Source: Pseudo-nitzschia pungens (Eukaryota; Bacillariophyta; Bacillariophyceae; Bacillariales; Bacillariaceae). From it: a stretch of DNA of 64,000 nucleotides. The notes beneath the pieces are model-generated. The model worked only from the letters and a program-made list of their open reading frames with translations, searched no databases and was not told where the DNA came from. Each line of letters opens with the position of its first letter. The first letter of the stretch is position 1. The stretch covers positions 930,001 to 994,000 of the forward strand of contig CM074764.1 of assembly GCA_037355855.1 (NCBI GenBank). Reading direction: 5' to 3'. The position numbers were made by a program, and so were the translations under genes. Below, piece after piece: positions 31,888 through 41,521 of the stretch.

Positions 31888-33057
31888 ATGATTTGGACGA
31901 AAGAGCCGAAAGAACCGCCGAACTACAGCGATTGGAAGGTTAGTTTGGTACGTTTGGTAAGCGATCAAACGAAGTGTTCCTCCCAAGCCGAGAACCATGT
32001 GGCTACTTACCACGTTCATCGATTGCTCCTCGGTGAAAGAAGTCAATACTTTGAGCGACTCTTCTTGTCGTCTTCCGATTGCTCGGACTCTTTTTCAGAG
32101 TCAAAGGAGGGACACAGCAAGATACTGTTGAAGCTTTCGGAGGAGGCTTTCCAATGGACAAAGGATGCCTTTGAAATCCTGCTCAATCAATGCTATGAAA
32201 ACACGCCAGTGGTAGAGAAAGGAATCGGCTTCAAAATTCTTGTCGCATTGTGGTATCTGGTGGATTGTCTTCAATTTACTGGGAAATTCCGTTTCGAAGG
32301 ACAAGAGGTAACTGTGGAAGATTGGATGATGAAGAAAATGGAGGTAGCTCGATTGCAAGATGGACCTGGGGATTCATACCATGCGGTCAAGGAATTTAGA
32401 GCTGCAGGTTTCAACCTAGAACGAGTTCAATCAATGATTGCCAAATTTTGCATCGGGAAAGGATCCATTTCGATGTCACCACACCTCGGTACCCGAATCG
32501 CAGATGAGGCAGATTTGACTTTGTGGCTCGAAATTACTGGCTTGCTTTCTGGAGGAAGCATGAACGATGACACCGCATGGAGCGATAATCTTGCGTATTT
32601 TCTGGAGAAAAACCAAGTCTCTTACAAAGTCTTTCAACAGCTCACGCACAAAAGTGCTTTGCCCAAGATTGATCCAAGAGCTGCCCTGGCGTTCTTGAAG
32701 CTGGACAAGAAATTGCAACCAAAAGTCCGAGACGACAGTGACAACAAGGAAGAAGAGTGCGAGAATGAACCAGTTACAGAGTTTCAAGAACGATGCATCT
32801 GTGCTCTTGGCGATGGCGACCTGGACGATCCGAAGAATGAACAATTGAGGGACATGGTGATCGAGACCATATCAAAGCATCCACCGCTAGTTGCCCTGTA
32901 TGTACGATGCACCCTGAAAACGCTTCAAAAAGTGCGTCGTTACAACAAGGATTGCTCGGAAAAAGAGCGGAGTGAACGGGAAAGAGTTTTGGAAGTACAA
33001 TTAAAACGAGAAAGGAGGAAGAATGGGATCCTCCGAGTCGGCTCGATTCGGGTATAG
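31888..33057 (+). CDS. BTB/POZ domain protein (copy F)
   Basis: 389 aa, starting MIWTKEPKEPP. The BTB-like part has YSDWKVSLV, TYHVHRLLLGERSQYFERLF, WTKDAFEILLNQCY and LVALWYLVDCLQFTGKF. The BACK-like block has GDSYHAVKEFRAAGFNLERV and AKFCIGKGSISM, then LTLWLEITGLLSGG, SDNLAYFLEKNQVSYKVF and PKIDPRAALAFLKLD. A short charged helix (SEKERSERERVLEVQLKRER) ends the protein without a repeat-built coil. It is the closest intact relative of copy C and pseudogene B by these shared blocks. It starts 476 bases after copy E in the same orientation, with its own spacer. Confidence 0.86.
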   Translation: MIWTKEPKEPPNYSDWKVSLVRLVSDQTKCSSQAENHVATYHVHRLLLGERSQYFERLFLSSSDCSDSFSESKEGHSKILLKLSEEAFQWTKDAFEILLNQCYENTPVVEKGIGFKILVALWYLVDCLQFTGKFRFEGQEVTVEDWMMKKMEVARLQDGPGDSYHAVKEFRAAGFNLERVQSMIAKFCIGKGSISMSPHLGTRIADEADLTLWLEITGLLSGGSMNDDTAWSDNLAYFLEKNQVSYKVFQQLTHKSALPKIDPRAALAFLKLDKKLQPKVRDDSDNKEEECENEPVTEFQERCICALGDGDLDDPKNEQLRDMVIETISKHPPLVALYVRCTLKTLQKVRRYNKDCSEKERSERERVLEVQLKRERRKNGILRVGSIRV

Positions 33058-34294
33058 AGGCAGCAACTTGAACAGGCAGAGCACTGTCGAGTTCGTCAGC
33101 ACCACCAGTTCGTTCATGTTCAATCCGTCTTCAGTAGAGGAAGCAAGAGGTGCGAAGCGAAGCAGTGTAAATGCAGACAGAGATGGCAACTCAAGAAATA
33201 TGGCGATGCAACCTGATAGTATGGTAATGGAAACCAGACGAGTGCCAATACATGGAAGAGAATTATGTCGAGGTTACTGAAAGAAATGAACATTGGGCTG
33301 AGATACTAGTAGAGCTAGTACTAGTACTAGTACTAGTAGTAAGAAATGAGGAATAGTAGTAGTAGTAGTAGTAGCAGTCATGCAAAGGATGGTGTTTGCT
33401 TCTTCTTCTAAATGTACTACTAGTAGTAAATGCAAAATCTAAAGTACTACTAGTAATACTAGTTGTACTAGTACTAGTGGCATTGAGAGTTGCTGGTGGT
33501 GCGAGACTAGTACTAGTGTAGTACTATTTCTTTCATGTCATGCTGGGTGCTTGGCAGCACCAGCTGGTGTTGTTGGATATAATGTTACTTCTACACTACT
33601 ACTAGTAGTACTACTACTTGTTGTATCTGTAGTACGTACTGGGAGTGTCACTCGCGATTGCCCATTGCTCATGGCAGAAGAAGAAAGAAGGTTTTTGAAG
33701 ATGCGAATCATTCGAGGTGTAAAGTTCGATAATACGAAGTAATATTATTTTGTAAGAAAGTAAGTTTAAAACCTTACCTGGTACAGTGCCAATCGATGGT
33801 ATTGGTAAGTTACTACTAGTAGTATTAGAATTACAGAATTACAGTATTTTACTTCGTATTTAATTTTGATTGATGAAAGGCCTTCCGAACAAACCTCCAC
33901 GGTACTGTAAAGGAAGGAGAAGATACAGTATTGTCTGTTTTTTGTACCGCACAACACAAGATCTTTTGGCGATGAGTGACACCAGAACGAATTTTGTTCT
34001 TTTCGGTTCCCGGATCGAAAACAGAATACTGTACTTCGCACTTTAAGGGAATACTGTAACCAAAGATTGTCGCTTTGGGCCTGAAACAACCGAACAGATG
34101 CGGGAGTAGTAAACGTGGACAATTGTTCCATACAACATACTAAAACTTACTTTTTCACACCATAGAAAAGGGCCTTGTTAGGTTAGTATCCCACAATACC
34201 AAAAACGTTCTTTCCCATCGTCGAGGACGAAACATCCCTCAATCAATTATAAGTCAATCAATCACATCTCAGGATTGCACCGCACACCGCCAAC
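33058..34294. other. Spacer dense in TACTAGTA-type repeats
   Basis: Runs of TAG/CTA triplets in self-complementary arrangements occur at about 33304-33342, 33353-33372, 33414-33478, 33508-33530, 33588-33614 and 33811-33823. GTAAG-type words lie near 33755-33810. No gene is supported. Confidence 0.6.
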
Positions 34295-35170
34295 ATGCCG
34301 GATGATACAGCATCGCCGGGAGGTGATTCTTCTCCTTCTCCTCCTTCTCCTTCTCCTCCTCCGGACGACTCCTCCCCGGCAGCACCGGCCAAGACGATCC
34401 GGCTGGTGTGCGCCGGCCTCGGAAGGACGGGCACCCTGAGCCTCGCGGAAGCGCTCGAGATATTGGGCTACAAGCCCTACCACTTTATCGATTTCCGCCA
34501 CGCGTCGGACTGGGCCGACCTGGCCGAGGGCAGGGTTTCCTCCCCCGGTGTCGTCCTGGACCGGATCGTCGATGACGGCTACGACGCGGTCCTGGAAAAC
34601 CCCACCTGCGACGTCTACCAGGAGTTTCTGGCGCGCTTTCCGGACGCGAGAGTGGTGCTGACGGTCCGGGATTCCCCGGCGGCCTTCGAGGCCAGCTGGA
34701 AGATTCTCATGGACACCATGGTCGTCACCGAGAGGCCCTTTCGGTGGTCCTTTCCGTCCTTTTTCGGCTGGATCCCCCTGTTTCGCAACCTGCGGTCGGT
34801 GCGCCGGTTTCTGGGCACGACCCACCTGGGTCTGGAACCGGGAGCGCTGGCGCACGGCTGGAGGGAGCTCCCCGAGGGATGGCTCGGGGAACAGTACGAG
34901 AAGCACAACAAGCACGTGGTCGAGAGCGTTCCGGGGGAGAAACTCCTCGTGTTCAACGTCAGGGAGGGGTGGAAACCCCTCTGCGCCTTTCTCGGCTGCG
35001 AGGTTCCCGACCGAGACTTTCCGCACCGCACCATCAACAACGCCGAGTCCCTCGAGAAGCTCAGGACCAAGTTTCTGGTGGCGGTGTACGGATGGATTCC
35101 GGCGGTTGTGCTAGCCACGACGGGGGCGGTTTGTCTGGGACGGCAGTGGACGCTGCGCGCCCGGAGATGA
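34295..35170 (+). CDS. Sulfotransferase-like P-loop protein (Sulfotransferase_4 type) with C-terminal membrane anchor
   Basis: 291 aa. After a Ser/Pro-rich N-terminus (residues 1-33) comes LVCAGLGRTGTLSLAEALEI, the 5' phosphosulfate-binding P-loop pattern GRTGT/GRTGS of this family. It is followed by GYKPYHFIDF, then AVLENPTCDVYQEFLARFPD and VVLTVRDSPAAFEASW. The RD/S block corresponds to the 3' phosphate-binding region in sulfotransferases. FNVREGWKPLCAFLGCEVP is also typical of the family. A hydrophobic segment near residues 264-283 (VYGWIPAVVLATTGAVCL) suggests a tail anchor. The substrate cannot be told. It ends in TGA. Confidence 0.85.
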   Translation: MPDDTASPGGDSSPSPPSPSPPPDDSSPAAPAKTIRLVCAGLGRTGTLSLAEALEILGYKPYHFIDFRHASDWADLAEGRVSSPGVVLDRIVDDGYDAVLENPTCDVYQEFLARFPDARVVLTVRDSPAAFEASWKILMDTMVVTERPFRWSFPSFFGWIPLFRNLRSVRRFLGTTHLGLEPGALAHGWRELPEGWLGEQYEKHNKHVVESVPGEKLLVFNVREGWKPLCAFLGCEVPDRDFPHRTINNAESLEKLRTKFLVAVYGWIPAVVLATTGAVCLGRQWTLRARR

Positions 35171-35752
35171 CGGCCCAATGGCGTTTGCTCCCCGGCCAAC
35201 ACGAGTGTGCAAACACGGGCGGGCATGAGAGCAATCAATCAAACAACGGCAAGCTCTCTCGGAAGCAGGGCGCAATCCTGTCGAGCAAGCCAAGTCGGCA
35301 TCGCATGCAGTATCCTTTGCACGAACCGAAATCGAGAACTGAATCAGAAGGGGAAAGATCGAGCGGTACGCAGAACCCGTATGGAGGGCAGAAATGATTG
35401 GACTGTCACACGGTCGAAGAAGCGGAAGAGGAGAAAGAACTGATTCTGGCCAGGTGTGAAACCCGTGGAAAAAGGACCCGTGAGTTTGATAGATGTCCTC
35501 TTCATGCCCTCGTGCGCATGTTGACAAAACAGGAGACGCTGCGGTGTACGGTAACAAACTACTGTATTTTTTTAACCAAGTAAGTCATTCCGATGACACA
35601 CGACGTTTCTATTGCGCACATCCACATCTACTTCGTAGTAGCTACCGTGTCCCACACAAACTGGGGAAGGAACGTCCGAGCATAACGGAGGAATGGCGCA
35701 ACCTATTCGTCGGTCGGTTGCCTACGGTAGCAGCTAACTAGTAGTTGGTTCG
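35171..35752. other. Intergenic spacer between convergent genes
   Basis: It contains the 3' flanks of the sulfotransferase-like gene and the DNA methyltransferase gene. No gene is supported; ORFs of 60-150 codons overlap without domain features. Confidence 0.5.
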
Positions 35753-38569
35753 CTAGTTTTCGAATCGGTCGCGGCGGCGGTTCCCGATCGTCGGAGCGCG
35801 GTCGCTCCGAATCATCGCTTCCCGAACGGCGCCCCCGATGGCTCGCGCCAGTCCCACCGGCACGGCGTTCCCGATCTGGTCACGAATCTCGGCGTCGGTT
35901 CCGTAAAATTCGTACGAGGCGGGGAAACTCTGCAGCCGGGCCCGTTCCAGCCTCGTCAGCGGCCGGCGCCGGTTTTGGTAGTGGCGGATGACGCGCTTCT
36001 TGATGACGGTCGGGGCGGGGCGATCTCCCACCAGCAAGACGTCGTCCTTGTTGGGTTCGGAGTGCTTGTGCCGGTGCCCCCTCAGGCGGCTCGGGGTCGC
36101 TTCCCCGGGAACCCTGGCCTCGACCTCCCCTTCGTACTCCAGCGGTTGGACGTTTTCCAGGAATCCGAGGGCGTCCCGGGCGGTTCGTTTCGGGAGAAGG
36201 CGCGGGCTTTCGTCGCCGTGCGTGGGCGGCGGCAGTCCCGGCAATCGAAGGCCCCTCCTGGCCGCCAGAATGACGAACCGCGTTCGTTTTTGCGGGTCGC
36301 CGTAGTCCGAGGCATCCAAGCAATTCACCCGGATCTGGTAGTCCATCCGGAGAAAGTCTCCGACCATCTTGTCGCGGTACCCCTTGTGCTTGTCCTTCCC
36401 GATTCCGTGAACGTTCTCGAAGGTGACGTAGGGTGGCCGAAAGTATTCCACGGCTTCCATGAATCGGTGCGTCTCGCGGTTGTTCGCGTCGTCGTTGGCA
36501 CCCCCGTTGCGATTGGCGGACGAAAAGCCCTGGCAGGGCGTGGATCCGTGCAGGAGGGCAAAGAAGCCCCTCCGCGGCGGATAGAGGGTCGAGCGAGCGT
36601 TGCGGTGACGGCAGCCCTCCAGAAAGTCTTCCACGGAGCACTGGAGCACTTTGCTGTCGGGAAAGTTGGCCTGGAGCGTCGAACACGAGGCGGTGTCGAT
36701 GTCGACGTGGTGGGTGACACAAAATCCCGCCTCTTTCAGTCCCTGGCTAAACCCACCGGCACCGGCGTACAGATCCAGGACCCGGAATTCTCCCCCGGGA
36801 CTCTTGGGGACGATTGGCGGTGGCAACGAACTTCGGAGGGACGGCTTGTACTCGAGAAAAAATCCCGCCTTTTCGAATCCGAACCGGAGATCGGATTCGA
36901 TGGGTCCCCTTGGCTGTTGCTCGAGCATTTTTAGCGGAAAGCAATGTTCCGTCGCCGCGTTGGCGCTGCTCGTGCAGAGTTCGCATTCCACGTACTCGGC
37001 CCCGATGGTTCCGTCGAGGGACGCTCGGTGGTCCACGAACCTTCGCGCACCGTCGGGGGAGAGATGGGGAATGTCCCGGATCGCCATGTGGTACCTGGGT
37101 CGGACTCTTGCCACCCTTTCCCGTCTGCTGCATCCCTTGATCCGCTTGGTGGGGAATCCTTCGATCTCTACAATGAGGTTGCTGGCTTGGCTCTTCTTCG
37201 CTTCCTTTAGCTTCCAAAAGTCTCCGCGGAAGAAATGCTTTCCGTTGTATTCCACTAAGTTGAAGGGCATCGGACGCTTTCGAACGGGACTCGATTCTCG
37301 TGTATAGTACTGCGACATTGTGGGTTGCTTCATGGCCCTCGGTGGCTTATCGTCGACCGGGGGTTGCAATTTGGGAGTTTCTCGGAGCTCCCGTTCCGAT
37401 TCCGATTCCGACCCACGCACAGATTCCGATTCCTCTGCTCCGGCGATGCGCTCGAATTCTTCGGTGGCATCCCCGGGCTCGTACATTGCCTCAAAGTCGA
37501 CTTGTTGTTGCGTGAGCTCGTCGAGTGTGAGCCGGACGTTCTGTTCGTCATCGTCGAGTTCTTCTTCATCTTCTTCTTCGTTGTCATTGTCGTCGCTGTC
37601 ATTTCCGGTGCTTTCTTGTTCCGCGGATGTCACAGCATCCCGCGAGCATTTCTGGATCGAGGGTTTGTGATTGCCGGGAGCGGCACCCCCGCCGCTGCTT
37701 TGTCTCTCCGTCGGCATCGCTGCTCCGTCATTCATGGCTTTGGTCGTCGTTGGGCGCTCGGCCGACGACGTCGAAAATTGCGGGCGATCCGACAACGCGG
37801 GGACGGAATGCATCGTTGGATCATCGACCGCGAGAAAGTCTTCGTCCGGTATGGCAGCAAATTCGTCCTGGGTGCCATCGAGGGTGGTGCGTGCGGTCGA
37901 TGGCGATGGCGATTGCGATGGCGATTGCGATTGCGACGACCGCAACGGCAACGGCAACGGCAACGGCATCGATGGGGTTGGAGTGGTCCGTCTCTGTCCC
38001 CGTCTCTGTCTCCGTCGCTCGTCCGCACCGCGCGCGTTGATGCAGGACGGTGAGGGAGTTACGGAGGAGGATCGCGAGCGATGACGGGTCGGCGCCGTGC
38101 GATCGCCGGCCTTTCCGGCGGCGGATCCCGACGAGTCCCTCTTCTTGTACGGGGTTTCGTCGAGTTCGCGAAAGACGTCGTCGTCCAGCAATCCCGGAAA
38201 CTCGTCGTCTTCGTTGGTGTTGGTGATGTTGTGGTTATTGTCGTTGTTATTGTTATTGTTTTTGTTTTTGTCATTGTTTTTGTCATTGTCATTGTTATTA
38301 TCGTCGCCGTCCTCCGCAACAAACGGAGCATTGTCTTGCGCCAAAGCGGGAGATCCCGAACTCCCGATCGATCGGCCTTCCCTCCCTCGTTTTCGGCAGC
38401 TCCCACCGGCAGCGGTGCTCGGTCTTCCTCCGGTGTTGTTGTTGTTGTTGGGATCCTCCTCTCCGGGATCGTTGGTGACGCGACGGCTGAGTGTTTTGCG
38501 AGAACACGGTGGTTGGAGCCCAGAAGGAGGAGGAGCGCCCCCCGCTTTGTTGCGGAAATAACGATCCAT
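35753..38569 (-). CDS. DNA (cytosine-5) methyltransferase with long disordered N-terminus
   Basis: 938 aa from the ATG at 38569 (MDRYFRNK); the codon before it is GTG. Residues 1-400 are disordered, rich in Asn/Asp, Ser and Glu. Around 430-560 lies a Cys/His-containing region of unknown fold (GCSRRERVARVRPRYHMAIR, VECELC). The catalytic domain starts near 593: VLDLYAGAGGFSQGL (motif I), a STPCQGFS block near 675 with the catalytic Cys (motif IV), ENVHGIG near 717 (motif VI), DPQKRTRFVIL near 757 (motif VIII) and DQIGNAVPVGLA near 900 (motif X). All key residues are present, so it is probably active on DNA. It is similar in layout to chromomethylase/DNMT4-like enzymes, but I see no chromodomain, and the exact class is not settled. 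A CGTACT repeat lies 30-75 bases upstream. Confidence 0.93.
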   Translation of the reverse strand: MDRYFRNKAGGAPPPSGLQPPCSRKTLSRRVTNDPGEEDPNNNNNTGGRPSTAAGGSCRKRGREGRSIGSSGSPALAQDNAPFVAEDGDDNNNDNDKNNDKNKNNNNNNDNNHNITNTNEDDEFPGLLDDDVFRELDETPYKKRDSSGSAAGKAGDRTAPTRHRSRSSSVTPSPSCINARGADERRRQRRGQRRTTPTPSMPLPLPLPLRSSQSQSPSQSPSPSTARTTLDGTQDEFAAIPDEDFLAVDDPTMHSVPALSDRPQFSTSSAERPTTTKAMNDGAAMPTERQSSGGGAAPGNHKPSIQKCSRDAVTSAEQESTGNDSDDNDNEEEDEEELDDDEQNVRLTLDELTQQQVDFEAMYEPGDATEEFERIAGAEESESVRGSESESERELRETPKLQPPVDDKPPRAMKQPTMSQYYTRESSPVRKRPMPFNLVEYNGKHFFRGDFWKLKEAKKSQASNLIVEIEGFPTKRIKGCSRRERVARVRPRYHMAIRDIPHLSPDGARRFVDHRASLDGTIGAEYVECELCTSSANAATEHCFPLKMLEQQPRGPIESDLRFGFEKAGFFLEYKPSLRSSLPPPIVPKSPGGEFRVLDLYAGAGGFSQGLKEAGFCVTHHVDIDTASCSTLQANFPDSKVLQCSVEDFLEGCRHRNARSTLYPPRRGFFALLHGSTPCQGFSSANRNGGANDDANNRETHRFMEAVEYFRPPYVTFENVHGIGKDKHKGYRDKMVGDFLRMDYQIRVNCLDASDYGDPQKRTRFVILAARRGLRLPGLPPPTHGDESPRLLPKRTARDALGFLENVQPLEYEGEVEARVPGEATPSRLRGHRHKHSEPNKDDVLLVGDRPAPTVIKKRVIRHYQNRRRPLTRLERARLQSFPASYEFYGTDAEIRDQIGNAVPVGLARAIGGAVREAMIRSDRAPTIGNRRRDRFEN

Positions 38570-39734
38570 CACGGATTGTTGCTTATTGTTCGTCTAGGAT
38601 ATACTCGAACTCGTTCGTACTCGTACTCGTACTCGTCTCGGTTCGTTTCGTTTCGACCTCGTTTTTCGGCATTGGGTTTTCTATTATTTTTATCAAGGAG
38701 CGACAAATAATGATTTTGACGGAGCCGTTACACGCAATGCAAGGTTAGGAAGGATGCAGTGTAGTAAATTCCCAATGCAACGAGGTTTCGAATGATTGCT
38801 TTGAGATTGGTGTCGTGCGTTACCGCCTCGGTTGTTGCATGTTGTGTGACATGACAAACAAGGGGTATCTTTTGCCGTGATGGAGTCCTTCCCCGAGTCC
38901 TAATTACAGTAAGGTTTATTCTTACTTCGTTGTTTTACGATCACAGAATTCCCTCCTCTTACGCTACGGTGAAATTACGAACTCGTCCTTACGGTAAGGT
39001 TACGTACGAGCCCTAAGTTCGATACTGTTTTGTTTTTGCTTTTCGTCCAATTTTTTTTTAATTAAAAAAAACGAAACTCAACGTAGCAAAATAGACATAA
39101 TAATTATGCCCGGAAAATTTTGAAACAAGACCGCCAACCTCGGAGCCCGCCAAACTCCATCCAACCCGCGCAGGATGGAGGGAAAACTCGATCAAAATCT
39201 CCAAAAACGCTGCCGATGAATTATTCGGATTGAGATTGATTGTTGAGATTTTGATGATTTTGATTTTGATGATTTTCATTCCTTCATCAACCCCCAATCG
39301 TGTCTGTCCGCATGTCCGCGAATCGATTGGATTGGATTGGATTGGATTGGATTGGATTTGATTTGTTTTTTGTTGGGGGCAATTGTGTGACAGGAGGCAT
39401 CGGTGATCATTCTTTGGGGATCTCATCCTCGATAGTGTGAAACCGAGAAAATACGACTACCCAGATCGTCGGCGATAAATTACCGTAGATGTGGCACCGC
39501 GCCTGGTCATTGCCGTTGCGGTAGTGGGTGTGGTGTTGGCATCCGCCGACTACGTCTGCCTCTCGTCGATGAATTATTAACCGTCTCGTGCATCGTTTCC
39601 TATTGCGTCTACCCAAACGTAGCAACAGAAACGGGAGGCACCCGACCGAATGGAGAAGAAACTCCGTCGCGATAGATTGATTGCAAAAGTCCTAGATTGT
39701 ATATAACGCAATATGACCCCACATGTAGCAACAA
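38570..39734. other. Spacer with hexa- and pentanucleotide repeats and GTAAG-type words
   Basis: TCGTAC-type repeats lie at 38613-38637. GTAAGG/TTACGG words cluster at 38905-39010. A GGATT pentamer repeated about six times lies at 39326-39358. No gene is supported before tRNA-Ser. Confidence 0.55.
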
Positions 39735-39816
39735 GACAGTGTGGCCGAGTGGTTAAGGCGATGGATTGCTAATCCATTGTACTTCGTACGCGCAGGTTCG
39801 AATCCTGCCACTGTCG
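39735..39816 (+). tRNA. tRNA-Ser (anticodon GCT)
   Basis: The acceptor stem pairs GACAGTG with CACTGTC. The anticodon stem ATGGA/TCCAT has loop TTGCTAA, giving GCT (reads AGC/AGT). The long variable arm TGTACTTCGTACGC can fold into its own stem. The T arm is CAGGTTCGAATCCTG. A TTTT tract lies near 39826-39831. Confidence 0.96.
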
Positions 39817-40402
39817 ATAACATCTGCTTTTGCTCGGTCGAATGGCAATGACGACGCAACGCTTCCAGACTCCACCATCCGGAATACGACAAACAAAAGC
39901 AAAAGAAATCCGAGCGCGCTTTGTTTTTGGTTGGTGCCGCAACGCTCCGAAAGCAGCGCCGCAACGCGAGAAGGAAGAAGGACAAATCGTCGCAGTGGCG
40001 CACTCCACGCACCACCGACTGGCAGCAACGGACCAACCAACGACCGGTATGGTACATCGGACAACGGAACGAACCGCGGCGGGAGAGTCTTGTGAAAATT
40101 GTTTGCTGTTTTGTTCGACCTGTTGTTTGCCTGGATATGCTTTCTCCATCGATACTGTAGTTCAATGGTGCTATTGTTATTTACTACTATTATTTACGTA
40201 TAGTCGGTTATAGTAGAAACAATGTACGCAGAGTTATTTGCATTGTGTCCAAGATTACTACTACCAAAGTGCTATAATATTCTTTATCATTGTAATAATA
40301 TTATTACACTGGTCGGCGATGTCGGTGAGAAACACGGAATTTCGTCGCATTCCGTTCCTAATTTTGTTTGGATCGAGGCAGCGACCCATCGAACCGGATG
40401 GA
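39817..40402. other. Intergenic spacer
   Basis: No supported gene. Overlapping ORFs on both strands (39692-40213) cross the tRNA gene or its flank and are not called. The 3' flank of the NMT1/THI5-like gene lies at the right end. Confidence 0.5.
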
Positions 40403-41521
40403 TCACGGGCTTTCGGCAGGCCAAACGGTGGCATCCAGGGCAAAGCCGGGTGCGACCGTCTCGTCGTCGAGGAGCCAGCGCGTCGCTTCGTCCCACCGGG
40501 CCGGGTCGATGGCGCCGTACCGTTGTTGGGCGCCGCCGCTGCCGCCGGAGCGGGTCGCGGCGACGAGCTCCCCGCAGGCCGCGGTGCTCTCGGTGTTGTA
40601 CCGCAGGTACTCGCGCTTGTCCCAGTGGTCGTTGCCCTCGTCGCTCAGCTTGGTGGCCTTTTGGGCTTCCTCGACGGCCCGGGCCCCGCGCTCCGGATCG
40701 GCGATCGCCAAGGACCATCCCTCGAAGGTGGCCTCCAGAAAGGCCCGGAGGATTTCCCGCTTGTCGCCCTCGAGAAGATCCTCCCCGGGGCAAAAGATCG
40801 TCTGCGAATAGCCCAGCCTGGCTCCGTGGAGTCCCTCGAGGGGAACCGAACCGACGCTCTTGCGAGTGGCCCCGGTCCGCTCGAGAATCCTGCGGAGGGT
40901 GGGGACCTCGGTGGTCGTGTAGGCCTGGATGGCGTCGAGCTTTCCCTCGAGAAGGTCCGAGTTCTTGGTCGCACGCGGGCTGGCAACCACCGTGTCGCCG
41001 GTGTCGCCAAAAATGCGCTCCAACAACTCGACGGTGTCCTCGTGGGCACCGATCGTTCGGGAGGTCCTGCGGTCGCTGCCGTCGTCGTCGTCCTCGATCG
41101 AGGCCAGACACAACGGAGACTTGTGGAACATGGCGGCAACGGCCTTGAGATTCCACTCGGGGTTTTCCCGCAGGAGCGGGACCAAAATGTTCTGCTCGAC
41201 GGTCCCCACCACCACGTCGGCGTCGTCGCTGATGTCGCGGAACTGCCGGACGCGCTCCGCCTCGAGTCCGACGGGACAGGTCGACAGGAACTTGACCGTT
41301 TCGATGCCGGCCTTTTGGTAGAGGCCCTCGGTGAGTGCGCAGGCGACACCCGCAAACTGGGAGGACATATAGTAGTCCAGCTGGACGGCGACGGTGGATT
41401 TGCCGCGGATTTGGCACTGTTGACCGGCGGTCGTGGTGGTTTCGAGGGAGCGACCGCAGATTCGGGATCCGAAACGATTCGAGGAGCGAAGAGCTTGGTT
41501 TGCGGCGCGTCGGAGCATCAT
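40403..41521 (-). CDS. NMT1/THI5-like (solute-binding-protein fold) protein, probably organelle-targeted
   Basis: 372 aa. The N-terminus (MMLRRAANQALRSSNRFGSR) is Arg/Ser-rich without acids, like a mitochondrial or plastid presequence. From residue 42 the pattern VAVQLDYYMSSQFAGVACAL, EGLYQKAGIETVKFLS and DVVVGTVEQNILVPLL is that of the NMT1/THI5-like family, which shares its fold with bacterial periplasmic nitrate/sulfonate/thiamine-precursor binding proteins. Later, EGKLDAIQAYTTTEVPTL and GYSQTIFCPGEDLL follow the second lobe. The CCCFC motif of yeast THI5 HMP-phosphate synthase is not seen, so I would not assign that activity. It may be a ligand-binding or cofactor-pathway protein. Pentanucleotide repeats lie 80-170 bases upstream. 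Confidence 0.82.
   Translation of the reverse strand: MMLRRAANQALRSSNRFGSRICGRSLETTTTAGQQCQIRGKSTVAVQLDYYMSSQFAGVACALTEGLYQKAGIETVKFLSTCPVGLEAERVRQFRDISDDADVVVGTVEQNILVPLLRENPEWNLKAVAAMFHKSPLCLASIEDDDDGSDRRTSRTIGAHEDTVELLERIFGDTGDTVVASPRATKNSDLLEGKLDAIQAYTTTEVPTLRRILERTGATRKSVGSVPLEGLHGARLGYSQTIFCPGEDLLEGDKREILRAFLEATFEGWSLAIADPERGARAVEEAQKATKLSDEGNDHWDKREYLRYNTESTAACGELVAATRSGGSGGAQQRYGAIDPARWDEATRWLLDDETVAPGFALDATVWPAESP

Noticed and set aside
35975..38710. Several plus-strand ORFs of 200-320 codons over the DNA methyltransferase
   Set aside because: The minus-strand frame holds all methyltransferase motifs; the plus-strand frames are antisense.
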